Of a DNA stretch of 64,000 bases, positions 7,048-16,476 are shown in pieces. The position numbers and the translations under genes are program-made. The stretch spans positions 186,001-250,000 of the forward strand of contig JBMNMS010000001.1 in the NCBI GenBank assembly GCA_050953445.1, written 5' to 3'. The notes beneath the pieces are model-generated. The model saw only the letters and a list, made by a program, of their open reading frames with translations. It searched no databases and had not been told where the DNA came from. Source of the DNA: JBMNMS01 sp050953445 (lineage in GTDB: Bacteria > Bacillota > Clostridia > Peptostreptococcales > Anaerovoracaceae). Every line of letters begins with the position of its first letter. The first letter of the stretch is position 1.

Positions 7048-8460
7048 TCATCTTCTTTTTAATAAAGCTACGGTTTCCGTGCTCCCTGTGTGGGGGAACA
7101 TGTCCACCGGTTGAGCCTTTATAAAATCATATCCTCCTGCGCAAAGGATTTTTACATCCCGTGCCATTGTAGCAGGATCACAGGAGACATAAACTACACG
7201 CTGGGGCAAGGTGTGGGAAATAAGCTTTAATAGTTGAGGATCACATCCTGCCCTGGGCGGATCAATCACAACCACATCCGCTTTCAGCCCACCTTTCCCT
7301 TCCTCCATTAGTTTCGCCATCTCCTCCTCTGCCCTACCGCAAATATATTCAACGTTGACTATTCCATTTAATACTGCATTTCGGTTGGCATCCAAAATAG
7401 CATCCTCTACCGCCTCGATCCCAATCACTTTTTGGGCCTTCTTTGCTAAGTAAAGTCCTATCGTACCCACTCCGCAATACAGATCAAAAACCGTCTCACT
7501 CCCCGTCAGATCTGCAAACTCTGCTACCTTCTCATAAAGGCGCTCCATCTGCACAGGGTTTACCTGATAAAAGGACTGGGGGGAAATTTCCAGATTCAAT
7601 CCGCATACAATATCCTTAATGGTGGTTTTGCCGGCTACGGTCAACCAATCCTTCCCCAGAACCTCGCCTCGCTTATTTCTATTTACATTGAGGATTACAC
7701 TCTCCAAAAAAAGATCCGGTAACTCCCCAACCGCCCTATCCAAATCGGTCACCAACAGCTCCATTTCCGGAAGCTGCCCATGTGTTGCCACTAAGATCAC
7801 CATCACCTCACCGGTGCCAAAAGCCGTTTTAACGATTACATTTCTGATGACTCCGGTTCCAGATTCATGGTCATAAACCGGAACCTTATTCCTTTTAATA
7901 TAGCCCCTGAGTACCTCTGCAACCTTTTCCGCCGCCTCCGTCTGAATCATACAGGTATCGCAATTGACTACCTCGCCACTGCCCGCTTTAAAAAAACCTA
8001 TATCACAGCCTCTAATTTTCTTTTCCTTCCCCCTTACCCTTCCTACTGTAAAAACAGCCTTATTCCTATACCTGACAGGCTTGTCCATTCCTAAAACGGG
8101 ATACACCAACGGGTCACCAACACCACCTATCCTCACAAGACAATCTCTGACCCATTTCTCCTTGTATTTCAATTGCGCCCCATAGTCCACATGCTGTAAT
8201 CTACATCCACCACAAATCCCCCCATATACACAAAAGCCTTCATGTCTATCCGGCGATGGCTTTAAAACCTCCAAAAGGCTCCCCCGGGCATAATTCCTCT
8301 TAATCCGATCAATACGAGCCTTGACCACATCCCCCGGAACACCCCCATCAACAAAAACAGCAAGGCCGTCAACTCTGCCAATCCCCTCCCCTGTGCTGCC
8401 GATATCAATTATCTCCACCTCACATGGTGTGCATGCTTTGACTGTTTTTTTTGTTTGCAA
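7048..8460 (-). CDS. rlmD: 23S rRNA (uracil-C5)-methyltransferase, RlmD/RlmCD type
   Basis: 470 aa. Methylates C5 of a uridine in 23S rRNA using S-adenosylmethionine; E. coli RlmD acts on U1939, while single Firmicutes enzymes (RlmCD) can also act on U747, so exact specificity is open. An N-terminal TRAM domain (residues ~1-70) precedes an iron-sulfur cysteine set (CVYGGICGGCRLQH). The SAM site is DLYCGVGTIGLYLA, the DPPRAGC loop follows, and the catalytic Cys sits in YVSCDPATMARD. Length is normal. The start overlaps the end of the upstream YcxB-like gene by 41 bases, implying an operon. Confidence 0.93.
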   Translation of the reverse strand: MQTKKTVKACTPCEVEIIDIGSTGEGIGRVDGLAVFVDGGVPGDVVKARIDRIKRNYARGSLLEVLKPSPDRHEGFCVYGGICGGCRLQHVDYGAQLKYKEKWVRDCLVRIGGVGDPLVYPVLGMDKPVRYRNKAVFTVGRVRGKEKKIRGCDIGFFKAGSGEVVNCDTCMIQTEAAEKVAEVLRGYIKRNKVPVYDHESGTGVIRNVIVKTAFGTGEVMVILVATHGQLPEMELLVTDLDRAVGELPDLFLESVILNVNRNKRGEVLGKDWLTVAGKTTIKDIVCGLNLEISPQSFYQVNPVQMERLYEKVAEFADLTGSETVFDLYCGVGTIGLYLAKKAQKVIGIEAVEDAILDANRNAVLNGIVNVEYICGRAEEEMAKLMEEGKGGLKADVVVIDPPRAGCDPQLLKLISHTLPQRVVYVSCDPATMARDVKILCAGGYDFIKAQPVDMFPHTGSTETVALLKRR

Positions 8461-8977
8461 CTCCTTCTTCCCCCAGCATTTCCCTTAACCTTGCAGTAGC
8501 CCTTTCCTGCATCTCTTTCGTAGAATCCCTTTTGGGTATTATAAGGGCCAATTCCCTACTTAAAAATATGAAATAATGGGTATCCACCTCATACCAGACA
8601 TAAAACTCCTTCCAGTCGTAAAGCAAAGGATCCGGAGTATCGCTCCATTCTATAACAAGATAATCATCCCTATCCATAATTGCTTTTTGCTCTAATCCCA
8701 CCATGGTTTTAGCCGGGTTGGTCATCTTCCTCACCTTGCTTTTTACCAAGGTTAAAGCAAATCCCGTAACCAGTGCTATGACTATGAAAATGTCGAATAT
8801 GACTATTGGCCATTTAATAGCACTGAAAAAATGAATCAGTATCATAGACAAGGATCCGCCAAATAGCAGATAAAGGGTATGCTGCATTTTAGGTGTTTTC
8901 TTATACATATAAAAATGCTGGAGCATTTGGAAATCTGATTGTGTAATCTGGCTTTCAAAAACTATTGAATCTAACAT
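8420..8977 (-). CDS. YcxB-like membrane protein
   Basis: 185 aa from the ATG at 8977, chosen because GAGGAGAG lies 8 bases upstream; the frame is open further upstream but has no better site. Two adjacent hydrophobic segments (about residues 36-75, in LLFGGSLSMILIHFF and FIVIALVTGFALTL) are followed by a cytoplasmic domain with YCXB-like features (WSDTPDPLLYDWKEFYVWYE, then YFIFLSRELALIIPKR). YcxB-like proteins are widespread in Firmicutes and have no assigned reaction. Its 3' end overlaps the methylase gene. Confidence 0.6.
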   Translation of the reverse strand: MLDSIVFESQITQSDFQMLQHFYMYKKTPKMQHTLYLLFGGSLSMILIHFFSAIKWPIVIFDIFIVIALVTGFALTLVKSKVRKMTNPAKTMVGLEQKAIMDRDDYLVIEWSDTPDPLLYDWKEFYVWYEVDTHYFIFLSRELALIIPKRDSTKEMQERATARLREMLGEEGVANKKNSQSMHTM

Positions 8978-9080
8978 ATGAATACTCTCCTCACCATCAT
9001 CTAATTCAACATACCCGGCTGATGCCAGTGTCCCAATGACTGATGCGCACAAGGTTTTTTATATTATAGCAGAATGGAAA

Positions 9081-9668
9081 TTATTCTACAACGGTTACAA
9101 ATTCAAAATTAAGGAGCAACCGCCCGGCTTCACAACCCTGCCATCTGATCACAAGATCCTTTGGAATACCTTGCATCTGAGGAATCCTGTCTAAGTCCAC
9201 CAATATTCTATCGCCGGTTATCCTTAAGCCCTCATTGTTTAAGTGATGGGCAGCCATTTCAATCAACGGCTGTTTTGCAGAAAATAGCTTAAATATTGTG
9301 GCCTGCATCATATTGCCTTTAGACCTGACATCCTCTTTGTAATCCAATGAAAAGCTATGACCCTTGGAGCCAAAATAAAACTCCTTCATTTTCATTTTAT
9401 ATCCCAGCGACAATAGACCTAATTGCCTGATATCTGCTTCTACCGAGATTAAAATATGATCGTCTATAAAGCTAACATGGTAATCCCTCAAATATGGATA
9501 TAGGGCATTTAGAATGACATTGCGCAGGCTTTGGTTAATAAGATTTTCGTCGATATAAAAATTCCCATTATAAATATCCTCCGTCCCCTGACTTCCCAGT
9601 ACGTCATAGATTAAATCCCTTTTATCAACTGCCTCGGCAATCAATCTTTTTATTATGGCATCCTTCAT
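9081..9668 (-). CDS. Conserved-looking hypothetical protein
   Basis: 195 aa, soluble, no signal peptide. The start has AAAAGGAGA 6-8 bases upstream. Features seen: acidic N-terminus, a middle segment alternating charged and hydrophobic residues (HILISVEADIRQLGLLSLGY), and a beta-strand-rich C-terminus (LVIRWQGCEAGRLLLNFEF). It lies 100 bases upstream of the YcxB-like gene in the same direction and may be co-transcribed. I cannot assign a family. Confidence 0.5.
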   Translation of the reverse strand: MKDAIIKRLIAEAVDKRDLIYDVLGSQGTEDIYNGNFYIDENLINQSLRNVILNALYPYLRDYHVSFIDDHILISVEADIRQLGLLSLGYKMKMKEFYFGSKGHSFSLDYKEDVRSKGNMMQATIFKLFSAKQPLIEMAAHHLNNEGLRITGDRILVDLDRIPQMQGIPKDLVIRWQGCEAGRLLLNFEFVTVVE

Positions 9669-9780
9669 AGATATTCTCCTTTTCTAAGCCATGAATTTCT
9701 CATATAATTATCATACCATAGTTTTATTCCCATCGAATCGATTTATGTAATTTAAAAATAGTCTGCCTTATCCCGGCTAT

Positions 9781-9808
9781 TTGATAAAGACTCGGGCAAG
9801 TGTATACT
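9781..9808 (+). promoter_or_regulatory. Sigma-A-type promoter for the HI0933-family flavoprotein
   Basis: TTGATA (9781-9786), 16-base spacer, TATACT (9803-9808). It lies about 140 bases before the ATG at 9946. Confidence 0.45.
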
Positions 9809-9945
9809 ATTTATATACCGATGACATCACACCTTATCTTTATCCTCATTGAACTGGCTTCCCTGGCAATAAACCTATGGCCGTTAGACCTATACCTAAA
9901 AAGACACAAAATGAGAAAGATACAAATATATCGGGAGGGGGAAAA

Positions 9946-11205
9946 ATGAACAAAGGCAAAAAGATATACCCGCTTATAATCATAGGTGCCGGTGCTGCCG
10001 GTTTATTTGCCGGTGCCTCCATTCCCCAAAAAACAAATGGATTAATCCTGGAAAAGAGCTCCTCCCCCGGAAAAAAACTTTTAATAACCGGCAATGGGCA
10101 ATGCAACCTGACCAGAGGTGGCAGCATAAAAGATTTCATACCCTGCTATGGAAATAACGGCAGGTTTATTCGCTCCATATTGTACGGATACAATAACCTA
10201 ACTTTAATGAACTTTTTTCAAGAAAATAATGTACCCCTGTTGGAAAGGGAAGATGGCAAGGTCTTCCCCAAATCCTTAAAGGCGGCAGATATCCTGTCCA
10301 TCCTCGTAAAGCGCTGTACCACCAACGGTTTTACGATTTTACCCTCCACACCGATTACTTCTATTAAACGACAGGATGAAATTTTCACCCTTAATTCTAA
10401 CCACAAAGAATTTCATGCCAAAAATGTTGTGATTGCTACAGGAGGTTGTTCCTACCCGGTAACAGGTTCGGATGGCAGCCTTTTTCCCATATTAGCAAGC
10501 ATGGGAATAAGCATATCTCCACTTAGACCCGGTTTAGCCCCTATCCATGTGGAAGACTATCCATACAAATATCTTGCAGGGGTAACCATTCCGCAAACGA
10601 TAGCAACTATAAATGATAAAATAAAGGCTTCCCAAACCGGTGATTTGCTCTTTACCCACAACTGCTTTTCAGGACCGGTCATGCTAAACCTCTCACGCTA
10701 TGCCGCCCCCAAGGATAAACTCAGCATCGACTATTATCCCCAACAATCATGGGAGCAATTGGTTGCCATGGTCATCTCAGCTACCAAACACAACATTGAA
10801 TCTCCCAAATCCAACCGAAAACAATTAGTAACCTTATTATATGAAACCTTAAGCCAGTCTGCCCCCATACCAAAGAGGTTTATAGAATCCCTATGCTACA
10901 GGTGTTCTGTCCATCCCTCCAAAACCGCTTCCACCGTCTCAAATGCCGACCTGAAATCGATCTTGCGACTGATAAAAAAAGACGAATATACGATAGTGGA
11001 CAGAGGGTTCAAAAACGCTATGGTAACTGCGGGTGGAGTGTCGCTAAATGAGGTCAACTCTAAAACTTTGGAATCCAACAAGTATCCAGGACTTTACTTT
11101 GCAGGGGAAGTTCTGAATGTGGACGGAGATACGGGAGGCTATAACCTGCAATTTGCCTTTTCATCCGCATATGCCGTTGCCAAAGCCATCGCCTGTAAAG
11201 CATAA
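9946..11205 (+). CDS. HI0933/YhiN-family FAD-dependent oxidoreductase
   Basis: 419 aa from the ATG at 9946, which has GGGAGGGGG just upstream. The N-terminal Rossmann motif is IIGAGAAGLFAGA, followed by ILEKSSSPGKKLLITGNGQC, the diagnostic HI0933 segment (KLLxTGxGRCNxTN type). The C-terminal FAD contact is GLYFAGEVLNVDGDTGGYNL. Members include BaiN-type enzymes that reduce unsaturated bile-acid intermediates, but most have no known substrate and BaiN function cannot be inferred here. It is monocistronic, converging on the SLH gene with 11 bases between stops. Confidence 0.88.
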   Translation: MNKGKKIYPLIIIGAGAAGLFAGASIPQKTNGLILEKSSSPGKKLLITGNGQCNLTRGGSIKDFIPCYGNNGRFIRSILYGYNNLTLMNFFQENNVPLLEREDGKVFPKSLKAADILSILVKRCTTNGFTILPSTPITSIKRQDEIFTLNSNHKEFHAKNVVIATGGCSYPVTGSDGSLFPILASMGISISPLRPGLAPIHVEDYPYKYLAGVTIPQTIATINDKIKASQTGDLLFTHNCFSGPVMLNLSRYAAPKDKLSIDYYPQQSWEQLVAMVISATKHNIESPKSNRKQLVTLLYETLSQSAPIPKRFIESLCYRCSVHPSKTASTVSNADLKSILRLIKKDEYTIVDRGFKNAMVTAGGVSLNEVNSKTLESNKYPGLYFAGEVLNVDGDTGGYNLQFAFSSAYAVAKAIACKA

Positions 11206-11216
11206 TCCATAGATAT

Positions 11217-12524
11217 TTATCTTACCGCTATCGCCTGTCTTCTTTCATCATATATTTTTTCAAAGGTGTTGCCATCAATCCAGTACTTATACTCCTTGCC
11301 GGGGGTCTTGCTATTGTATGGATCCGAAATATAGTAATGTCCATTTTTGTAGTCATAACCGCAAACTAAAACCGCATGGTTATTGCTCAATAGAGTTTGA
11401 AAACTCCCTTCAATATTATATGTTCTGTAATATGGTTTTTCCCACCACATGGTAACATATACCACCACAGGATTTCCCATGGCGATTTCCCCTTGAATCA
11501 CCTTCGCCCCACTTCCGGAAATATCATCCACTTTTCCGAAGGCTCTTGCATATTCCGTTAACTTGGCGGGGAAAATCGTCGTGCGAGTTTTCTTCGCTTT
11601 ATCAGCGACATAAGGGGATCCAACAAACCCCTTTGCCGGATTGGATGGGTGCTTTGGCATTCCGTCCAAAAACTCCTTTAGACCTACGTTTAAGGCATAA
11701 CCCTTACTATGGAGTCCCGACAGTAATGACGTACCTTCGCACCCCACTACGGCTGAAACAGGGTAAAGCTGGCTTATGTAAGGTACTTCTATTACCATCT
11801 TTTCCGGTATTTCCACCGATGGTGGAATCTCCAACCACCCCGATAGTTTAAACAAAACGGTGGCAACCTCTCCACGGGTCACAGTATTTTTAGGCTTAAA
11901 GCTTCCATCCTTGTAGCCATTTATAATACCCTTGCCGCTTAACTTGATTATCTTTTCAGAGGCATAACTACCTGAGATGTCTTTAAAATGCACAGTCTGA
12001 GGTAAATCTATAGGACTATCCCCTTCTCCTACTATGGACTCCCCTTCACAATTACACTGATTGAAGCAATTGTAAATCATGGTGGCAAACTCTTCCCTTG
12101 TCAGATATCCCCTTGGATTGAAAATATCGTTAGGATACCCGGATATGATCCGGTTGCCTACAAGAAAGCTGATAGCTTCATAAGACCAGCGATAATCTTC
12201 GACATCATTAAATACTATCCCTTCCGGACACCCATCTTCATCAAGCTCCCCGGCGTCCCCTGCCTGTCCACAACTATCAACAACTACATCATCTGCAAGC
12301 TCCTTTATGAAACATGCTAAGACTACCGATGCTTCCTCCCTGGTGATCCCGCTGTCCGGTCGAAAACTGCCATCAGGATAACCCATTATTATCCCTTTCT
12401 CCAACAGCGTGTTTACCGATGAACCTGACCAATGCCTTTGAATATCCTTTGGAGCGGCAAAGGTAACAGAGGTGGATAAAAGGATTAAACAAAACAGCGA
12501 CGCTAAAACAGTCCTGTTATTCAA
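11217..12524 (-). CDS. Secreted S-layer-homology protein with C39-like cysteine peptidase domain
   Basis: 435 aa. Signal peptide residues 1-23 (hydrophobic LFCLILLSTSVTFAA). Three SLH repeats follow (about 25-75, 105-160 and 178-230; cores KGIIMGYPDGSFRPDSGITR, NRIISGYPNDIFNPRGYLTR and KGIINGYKDGSFKPKNTVTR). These anchor proteins to pyruvylated cell-wall polymers. The C-terminus is a Peptidase_C39_2 domain with the Cys in VVGCEGTSLLSG, the His in NNHAVLVCGYD and YISDPYNSK. Function is likely surface proteolysis or peptide processing, though many C39_2 domains are uncharacterised. TTG start with GGAAGGTG upstream. Confidence 0.85.
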   Translation of the reverse strand: MNNRTVLASLFCLILLSTSVTFAAPKDIQRHWSGSSVNTLLEKGIIMGYPDGSFRPDSGITREEASVVLACFIKELADDVVVDSCGQAGDAGELDEDGCPEGIVFNDVEDYRWSYEAISFLVGNRIISGYPNDIFNPRGYLTREEFATMIYNCFNQCNCEGESIVGEGDSPIDLPQTVHFKDISGSYASEKIIKLSGKGIINGYKDGSFKPKNTVTRGEVATVLFKLSGWLEIPPSVEIPEKMVIEVPYISQLYPVSAVVGCEGTSLLSGLHSKGYALNVGLKEFLDGMPKHPSNPAKGFVGSPYVADKAKKTRTTIFPAKLTEYARAFGKVDDISGSGAKVIQGEIAMGNPVVVYVTMWWEKPYYRTYNIEGSFQTLLSNNHAVLVCGYDYKNGHYYISDPYNSKTPGKEYKYWIDGNTFEKIYDERRQAIAVR

Positions 12525-12589
12525 TAGCTACACCTTCCTTTAATTGATGAAATCAAAAAAATTCCTTTTCAAAAACTTAACTGTTGCCT

Positions 12590-13948
12590 CTACCTTATGC
12601 TGATAACACGAGCTTGTGTAAATTGTCTATGTCCATCAGGAGAACCATGATATCCGATACCGCTTTCCTTGGCCCCTACCCAGGGAACATCTCCCGCACT
12701 ATTGCCGGCAGCTTGATTGATTCCAACCATTCCCACCTCTAATTTATTAGCCACATACTCCGCATCTTTCTTCCCGAATACCGAAGCCCCCAGGCCCAAC
12801 CTGCTATCATTGGCCAGCTTTATTGCCTCATCTAAATCCTTGAATTTCGTAATACAGGCCACTGGGCCAAAGGTTTCCTCTCTCCAAATCAGCATGTCCT
12901 CGCTTATATCGGCAAGGACTGTTGGGGTGACATATCTTGGAGGGTGATTCTTTCCTCCCGCTAAAACCCTTGCCCCCTTTTTTACGGCATCTTCAATATG
13001 TTCCAAGATTTTCTCCCGCTGCCTCTCGTTTATAATGGGGCCGATATTCGCCTCCGGATCGTCCCACCTTCCCACCTTGTACCGTTGAACATAGGATGCG
13101 GCATATTCTTCAAATTCACTTAAAATCCTTTCGTCAACCAAAATTCTTTCGGTTGAAATGCACATTTGCCCCGTATTCTCAAAACTGCTTGCGATGGCAA
13201 AACGGGCAGCTCTTTCCACATCCGCATCCCGAAGAACCACCAGCGGATCCTTACCTCCCATTTCCATAACGAGCCTCTTAAGACCTGAAGCAGCACCTGC
13301 CATAATTTTCTTTCCAGCCTCCCGGGAACCGGTGAATGCGATTAAATCTATCTTAGACCGAACCAACGCCTCCCCTTGCTCTCTGCCGCCATAAACAATT
13401 TGAAGCACCCCTTGGGGCAAAATCTCATTGAGGGCATCCACATATGCGGAGGCAATTAGGGGAGTCTCCTCCGATGGTTTAAATATAACTGCATTACCTG
13501 CGGTGAGGGCCGGGAGTATAAGCCAATGCCCCATGGATACAGGATAATTCCACGGCGCAATGACACCGCATACGCCAAGGGCATTATATTGAATCTGGGT
13601 TGCTATGCCGCCCTCCTCCACCTTCACAGTTTTGATTGCATCCTTAATCCATTTCGTTTTATATAAAATGTCATCATAACAACTTTGAATCTCATTTCTT
13701 GACCGTTTTAAATTTTTGCCCATCTCCCTGCAAAGCAACACCGCCATCTCTTCGGATCTTCTTTGCAAAACTTCCGCACATCTTAAAAGATAGTCGATCC
13801 TTTCATCCACACTAAGCCCTGACCAGAGTTCATGGGCTTTTCTTGCCACTTCCACCATCCCTTCTATTTCTTCACTCTTCGTTACCTCTACCCGACCAAC
13901 TTCTTCCCCGTTTCCGGGGTCGTATGAAATTAAAACATTATCTGCCAT
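12590..13948 (-). CDS. NAD(P)-dependent aldehyde dehydrogenase
   Basis: 452 aa from the ATG at 13948, which has AAAGGAGG upstream. The frame is open to 14119 but the added 57 residues do not resemble the family. It oxidises an aldehyde to the carboxylate. Visible: the Rossmann segment GVIAPWNYPVSM, FTGSREAGKKI, general base Glu229 in MEMGGKDPLV and nucleophile Cys263 in NTGQMCISTERI. WREETFGPVACI and GSPDGHRQFTQ close the domain. Similarity in style is to succinate-semialdehyde/lactaldehyde-type enzymes, but the substrate is not determinable. No partner genes are adjacent. Confidence 0.88.
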   Translation of the reverse strand: MADNVLISYDPGNGEEVGRVEVTKSEEIEGMVEVARKAHELWSGLSVDERIDYLLRCAEVLQRRSEEMAVLLCREMGKNLKRSRNEIQSCYDDILYKTKWIKDAIKTVKVEEGGIATQIQYNALGVCGVIAPWNYPVSMGHWLILPALTAGNAVIFKPSEETPLIASAYVDALNEILPQGVLQIVYGGREQGEALVRSKIDLIAFTGSREAGKKIMAGAASGLKRLVMEMGGKDPLVVLRDADVERAARFAIASSFENTGQMCISTERILVDERILSEFEEYAASYVQRYKVGRWDDPEANIGPIINERQREKILEHIEDAVKKGARVLAGGKNHPPRYVTPTVLADISEDMLIWREETFGPVACITKFKDLDEAIKLANDSRLGLGASVFGKKDAEYVANKLEVGMVGINQAAGNSAGDVPWVGAKESGIGYHGSPDGHRQFTQARVISIR

Positions 13949-14105
13949 TAGTGTTCCTCCTTTGCAATATAACCCATAAGCAACCGGAAATTGTAGAATT
14001 ATAAATCTGTGCCCATAGGGCTTGAATACCGATACTTCATAAACAGTAGTATTGGTTAGTTGACTGTATTCATATAACGCCACCAAAACGGATACCATCC
14101 ATTTA

Positions 14106-14135
14106 ATCATAGACTTCATAATTAGTAAACGTCAA
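14106..14135 (-). promoter_or_regulatory. Sigma-A-type promoter for the aldehyde dehydrogenase gene
   Basis: Minus strand TTGACG (14135-14130), 18-base spacer, TATGAT (14111-14106). It predicts a leader of about 150 bases before the ATG at 13948, which supports that start over longer ones. Confidence 0.45.
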
Positions 14136-14188
14136 ATCAATTATTTGAATTCTGAATTTTGCCAATGATTAATCATGACAAAAATACT

Positions 14189-15658
14189 TCAGAAAAATGC
14201 AGGTTGTCCTCCCCTATGACCGCTCCTTTCGGCAAATTTATAGTTAAGATACCGTGACAAATCTTTTGACGAATAAGTGTAGTAACCGCCGCTTTTATAT
14301 TTGCCAAGCATAGCAATATACGCTATAAAATCATCGGCAAAAAGTACATCATGCAATTCATCAAGGGAAAAGCCCGTTAAAATATATAACCCGCCATATA
14401 CCCCCGTCCCCGGCTCACAAGGTTTAAGTTTTATGTCTCCAACATCACGAATTAGCGTATTAATAGCATATTTCATTTTACCTACATCCTTTATGCCTTG
14501 TGACCGTCCGAACCCATACCAAAGTGCCGGATGGGCTAAACTTCTATTTTTAAGTTTTTCGGAATGAGCTTCATAATGACAACGAATTGTTGGGTTTTTA
14601 GCCAACAAGTCATAAGGCAATAATTTACCGTGTTCATCATAGGGGTAAAGACAGAGTGTTGACTGCCCGGTAGATGCCTTGACAATGGGTATTGTGTATT
14701 GCGAAAAGCTCCAATTGCCTATGAAAAAATCATCATAGAGCGTCGCAAAACCGTTTTTGACAACACAGGCAGGGGTTGCGCCGCCAATGTGAGACATCAT
14801 TTTTTGCAAGCTAACCAATATGTTTTTATGTCCAAAAACATAGGAACCGTTAATATTGAAATCCTCGTAATTTAATCGTGATACCACAAATGGTGCCTTA
14901 ATTTGTTCGTCATATTCATAATAATCAACATGGTTATTGTGCTTTTTTGTTAATATCATTATAGTTGTGTATGTTGTGGCTTCGAAGGGTTGATAGTGTT
15001 TCAAGTCCACGACCTTTTTTATACTGCGGTTTTGATTTAAATGATTGCGCATTGTAGAAGCAGCAACGCTGTTAAATAAAGAGGACGGAGAAATATATCC
15101 AAGAACCCCCAAGGGATTAAGCATATTTAGCCCTATTTCATAAAAGACGATAAACAGGTCAATCATTCCTTTTTGCGCAAACGAATAGTTTTTTACTTCC
15201 CCGTAATTATCCAGCAGGTTATGTACACGCACATATGGCGGATTACCGACCACAAAGTCCATTTTGCCTCTATAATCCCCCACATTTAAAGCGTCAGCAC
15301 ATCGAATATCCCACGCCACATCAAAAACATTAAATTCTGCCGCCACTTTCGCAACATTAAGGATACATTTTTGACATTCATCTTTATCGATCTCAATACC
15401 ATGAATAAAAGTTGCCAAGTCTTCACCTAAACGGTCAGCCGACATGCCTGCACTTTGCGCAACAAAACAATAACGGCGCACAACTTCCGCAAGAAAGGCA
15501 CCATCACCGCAACTATTGTCAATGACATGCTTCTTTAATAGATTTGCACCGCTATATTCGCACAGGTTAAGAATATTTTCCACTATATAATCAGGTGTAT
15601 AAATGCGCCCCTTTGCCTTTTTCTTCGTAAGCAAGTTTGGCTTTTGTTTCATGGACAC
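14189..15658 (-). CDS. N6-adenine DNA methyltransferase (Eco57I/TaqI-like), apparently orphan
   Basis: 489 aa. Transfers methyl from SAM to adenine N6 in DNA. SAM motif I is DNSCGDGAFLAEV (47-59) and the catalytic motif IV is GNPPYVRVH (138-146). The order I then IV marks a gamma-type amino-methylase. The C-terminal half resembles the TaqI-like specificity region (LWYGFGRSQGIKDVGKMKYA). It starts with GTG (15658), or ATG six bases later, after AAAGGG. No restriction endonuclease is seen beside it; the 5'-truncated ORF at 15774-16286 is the only same-strand neighbour. It could be the survivor of an R-M system or a solitary methylase. Confidence 0.85.
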   Translation of the reverse strand: MSMKQKPNLLTKKKAKGRIYTPDYIVENILNLCEYSGANLLKKHVIDNSCGDGAFLAEVVRRYCFVAQSAGMSADRLGEDLATFIHGIEIDKDECQKCILNVAKVAAEFNVFDVAWDIRCADALNVGDYRGKMDFVVGNPPYVRVHNLLDNYGEVKNYSFAQKGMIDLFIVFYEIGLNMLNPLGVLGYISPSSLFNSVAASTMRNHLNQNRSIKKVVDLKHYQPFEATTYTTIMILTKKHNNHVDYYEYDEQIKAPFVVSRLNYEDFNINGSYVFGHKNILVSLQKMMSHIGGATPACVVKNGFATLYDDFFIGNWSFSQYTIPIVKASTGQSTLCLYPYDEHGKLLPYDLLAKNPTIRCHYEAHSEKLKNRSLAHPALWYGFGRSQGIKDVGKMKYAINTLIRDVGDIKLKPCEPGTGVYGGLYILTGFSLDELHDVLFADDFIAYIAMLGKYKSGGYYTYSSKDLSRYLNYKFAERSGHRGGQPAFF

Positions 15659-15773
15659 TCAAGCCCTTTCAATAAAAACTATAAATCATAATAGCATGCA
15701 TATTTCGTTAAGTCAAAAAACGAAAGGGTGAGCCGTGAAAGACTTACCTTAGTCTATAACCCTTACCCTCAAA

Positions 15774-16286
15774 TTAGTATGATTGAGTCTTAAAGACTTT
15801 TACGGAGTCCCAAAGCCATTGGACAATAAGATCCGGATTTTTTCCTGCAAAATCCATAAGCGATTTGCTCAGGGCCAAGCGGCATTCATTGTTCTTTTTA
15901 CGCTCATAATATATCAACCTGCCCAGACCTCCAACAGACACATCCCCTTTAAGCTTCTGGTATAGCCTCTTAACCTTTTCGTTGAATTTTAATGCCTCTT
16001 CTTGATCATTTTGTCTATCCTTTATGTAAAACAAAACTTCTGGATAACCGTCATGGAGTGGCTCGTCATAGTACCAATTGTTGTCATACCTGAAGCCATA
16101 GTAACAATCAAAGCCATTTATATTTCTATAGCTTAGCGAATAACTACCACTCTCCTCTATGTATGTACCTGATGCTGAAAATGCCTCATTATACAGCTTG
16201 TTAACCTCATTTAGTATGTTTTTAATTTTCCACCAAATTTCATACCGGCTTTGTAAGCAATTTATTTCTCCAATACTTGTTAGGCC
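15774..16286 (-). pseudogene. 5'-truncated ORF of unknown family upstream of the methylase
   Basis: The minus-strand frame is open from just after a stop at 16289-16287 down to a stop at 15774. It has no ATG, GTG or TTG before the TTG at 16034, and no ribosome binding site. About 170 sense codons have protein-like composition (GFDCYYGFRYDNNWYYDEPL, then the charged helix KFNEKVKRLYQKLKG). This looks like the C-terminal part of a longer protein whose start was lost. Position directly before the methylase suggests a former partner, for example a PD-(D/E)XK-type protein, but no catalytic motif can be identified. Confidence 0.4.
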
Positions 16287-16397
16287 TTAAATTTGACATA
16301 CAGGATAGGCTTAAAAAATGTGGATGTTATCGCCGGACCGCTAAAGGAAGACAGTATATTGACAATAGAAAAAAGGATACGGTTATATGAAGCATAG
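16284..16397 (+). pseudogene. C-terminal fragment resembling an MntA-type nucleotidyltransferase antitoxin
   Basis: An open frame of 37 codons without start or ribosome binding site, containing LKNVDVIAGPLKEDS and ending IEKRIRLYEA. A VD-V/L strand followed by a terminal RLLYE-like end is typical of the last ~35 residues of MNT-domain nucleotidyltransferases paired with HepT toxins. It overlaps the HepT-like fragment by 11 bases, the arrangement expected for that pair. Assignment is by pattern only. Confidence 0.35.
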
Positions 16398-16476
16398 AGA
16401 TATTCAACTGCTGAAGAAAATTGTTTCAAAAGAAGTCCCCGCACTAAAAGAGCAAGTCACAAAATTATTGGAATAA
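16387..16476 (+). pseudogene. Internally deleted HepT-like (DUF86) toxin remnant
   Basis: 29 codons: the beginning MKHRDIQLLKKIVS matches the usual HepT/DUF86 start, and the end VPALKEQVTKLLE resembles the usual HepT C-terminus. The roughly 80-100 intervening residues, including the RxxxxxH RNase motif, are absent. This suggests an in-frame internal deletion of a HEPN toxin gene. Confidence 0.4.

Noticed and set aside
9946..11205. Bile-acid reductase BaiN
   Set aside because: The HI0933 family is broad and no other bai genes are nearby, so only the family name is given.
13949..14119. 57-residue N-terminal extension of the aldehyde dehydrogenase
   Set aside because: It is unlike the family, and the ATG at 13948 has a strong AAAGGAGG site and starts at the expected place.
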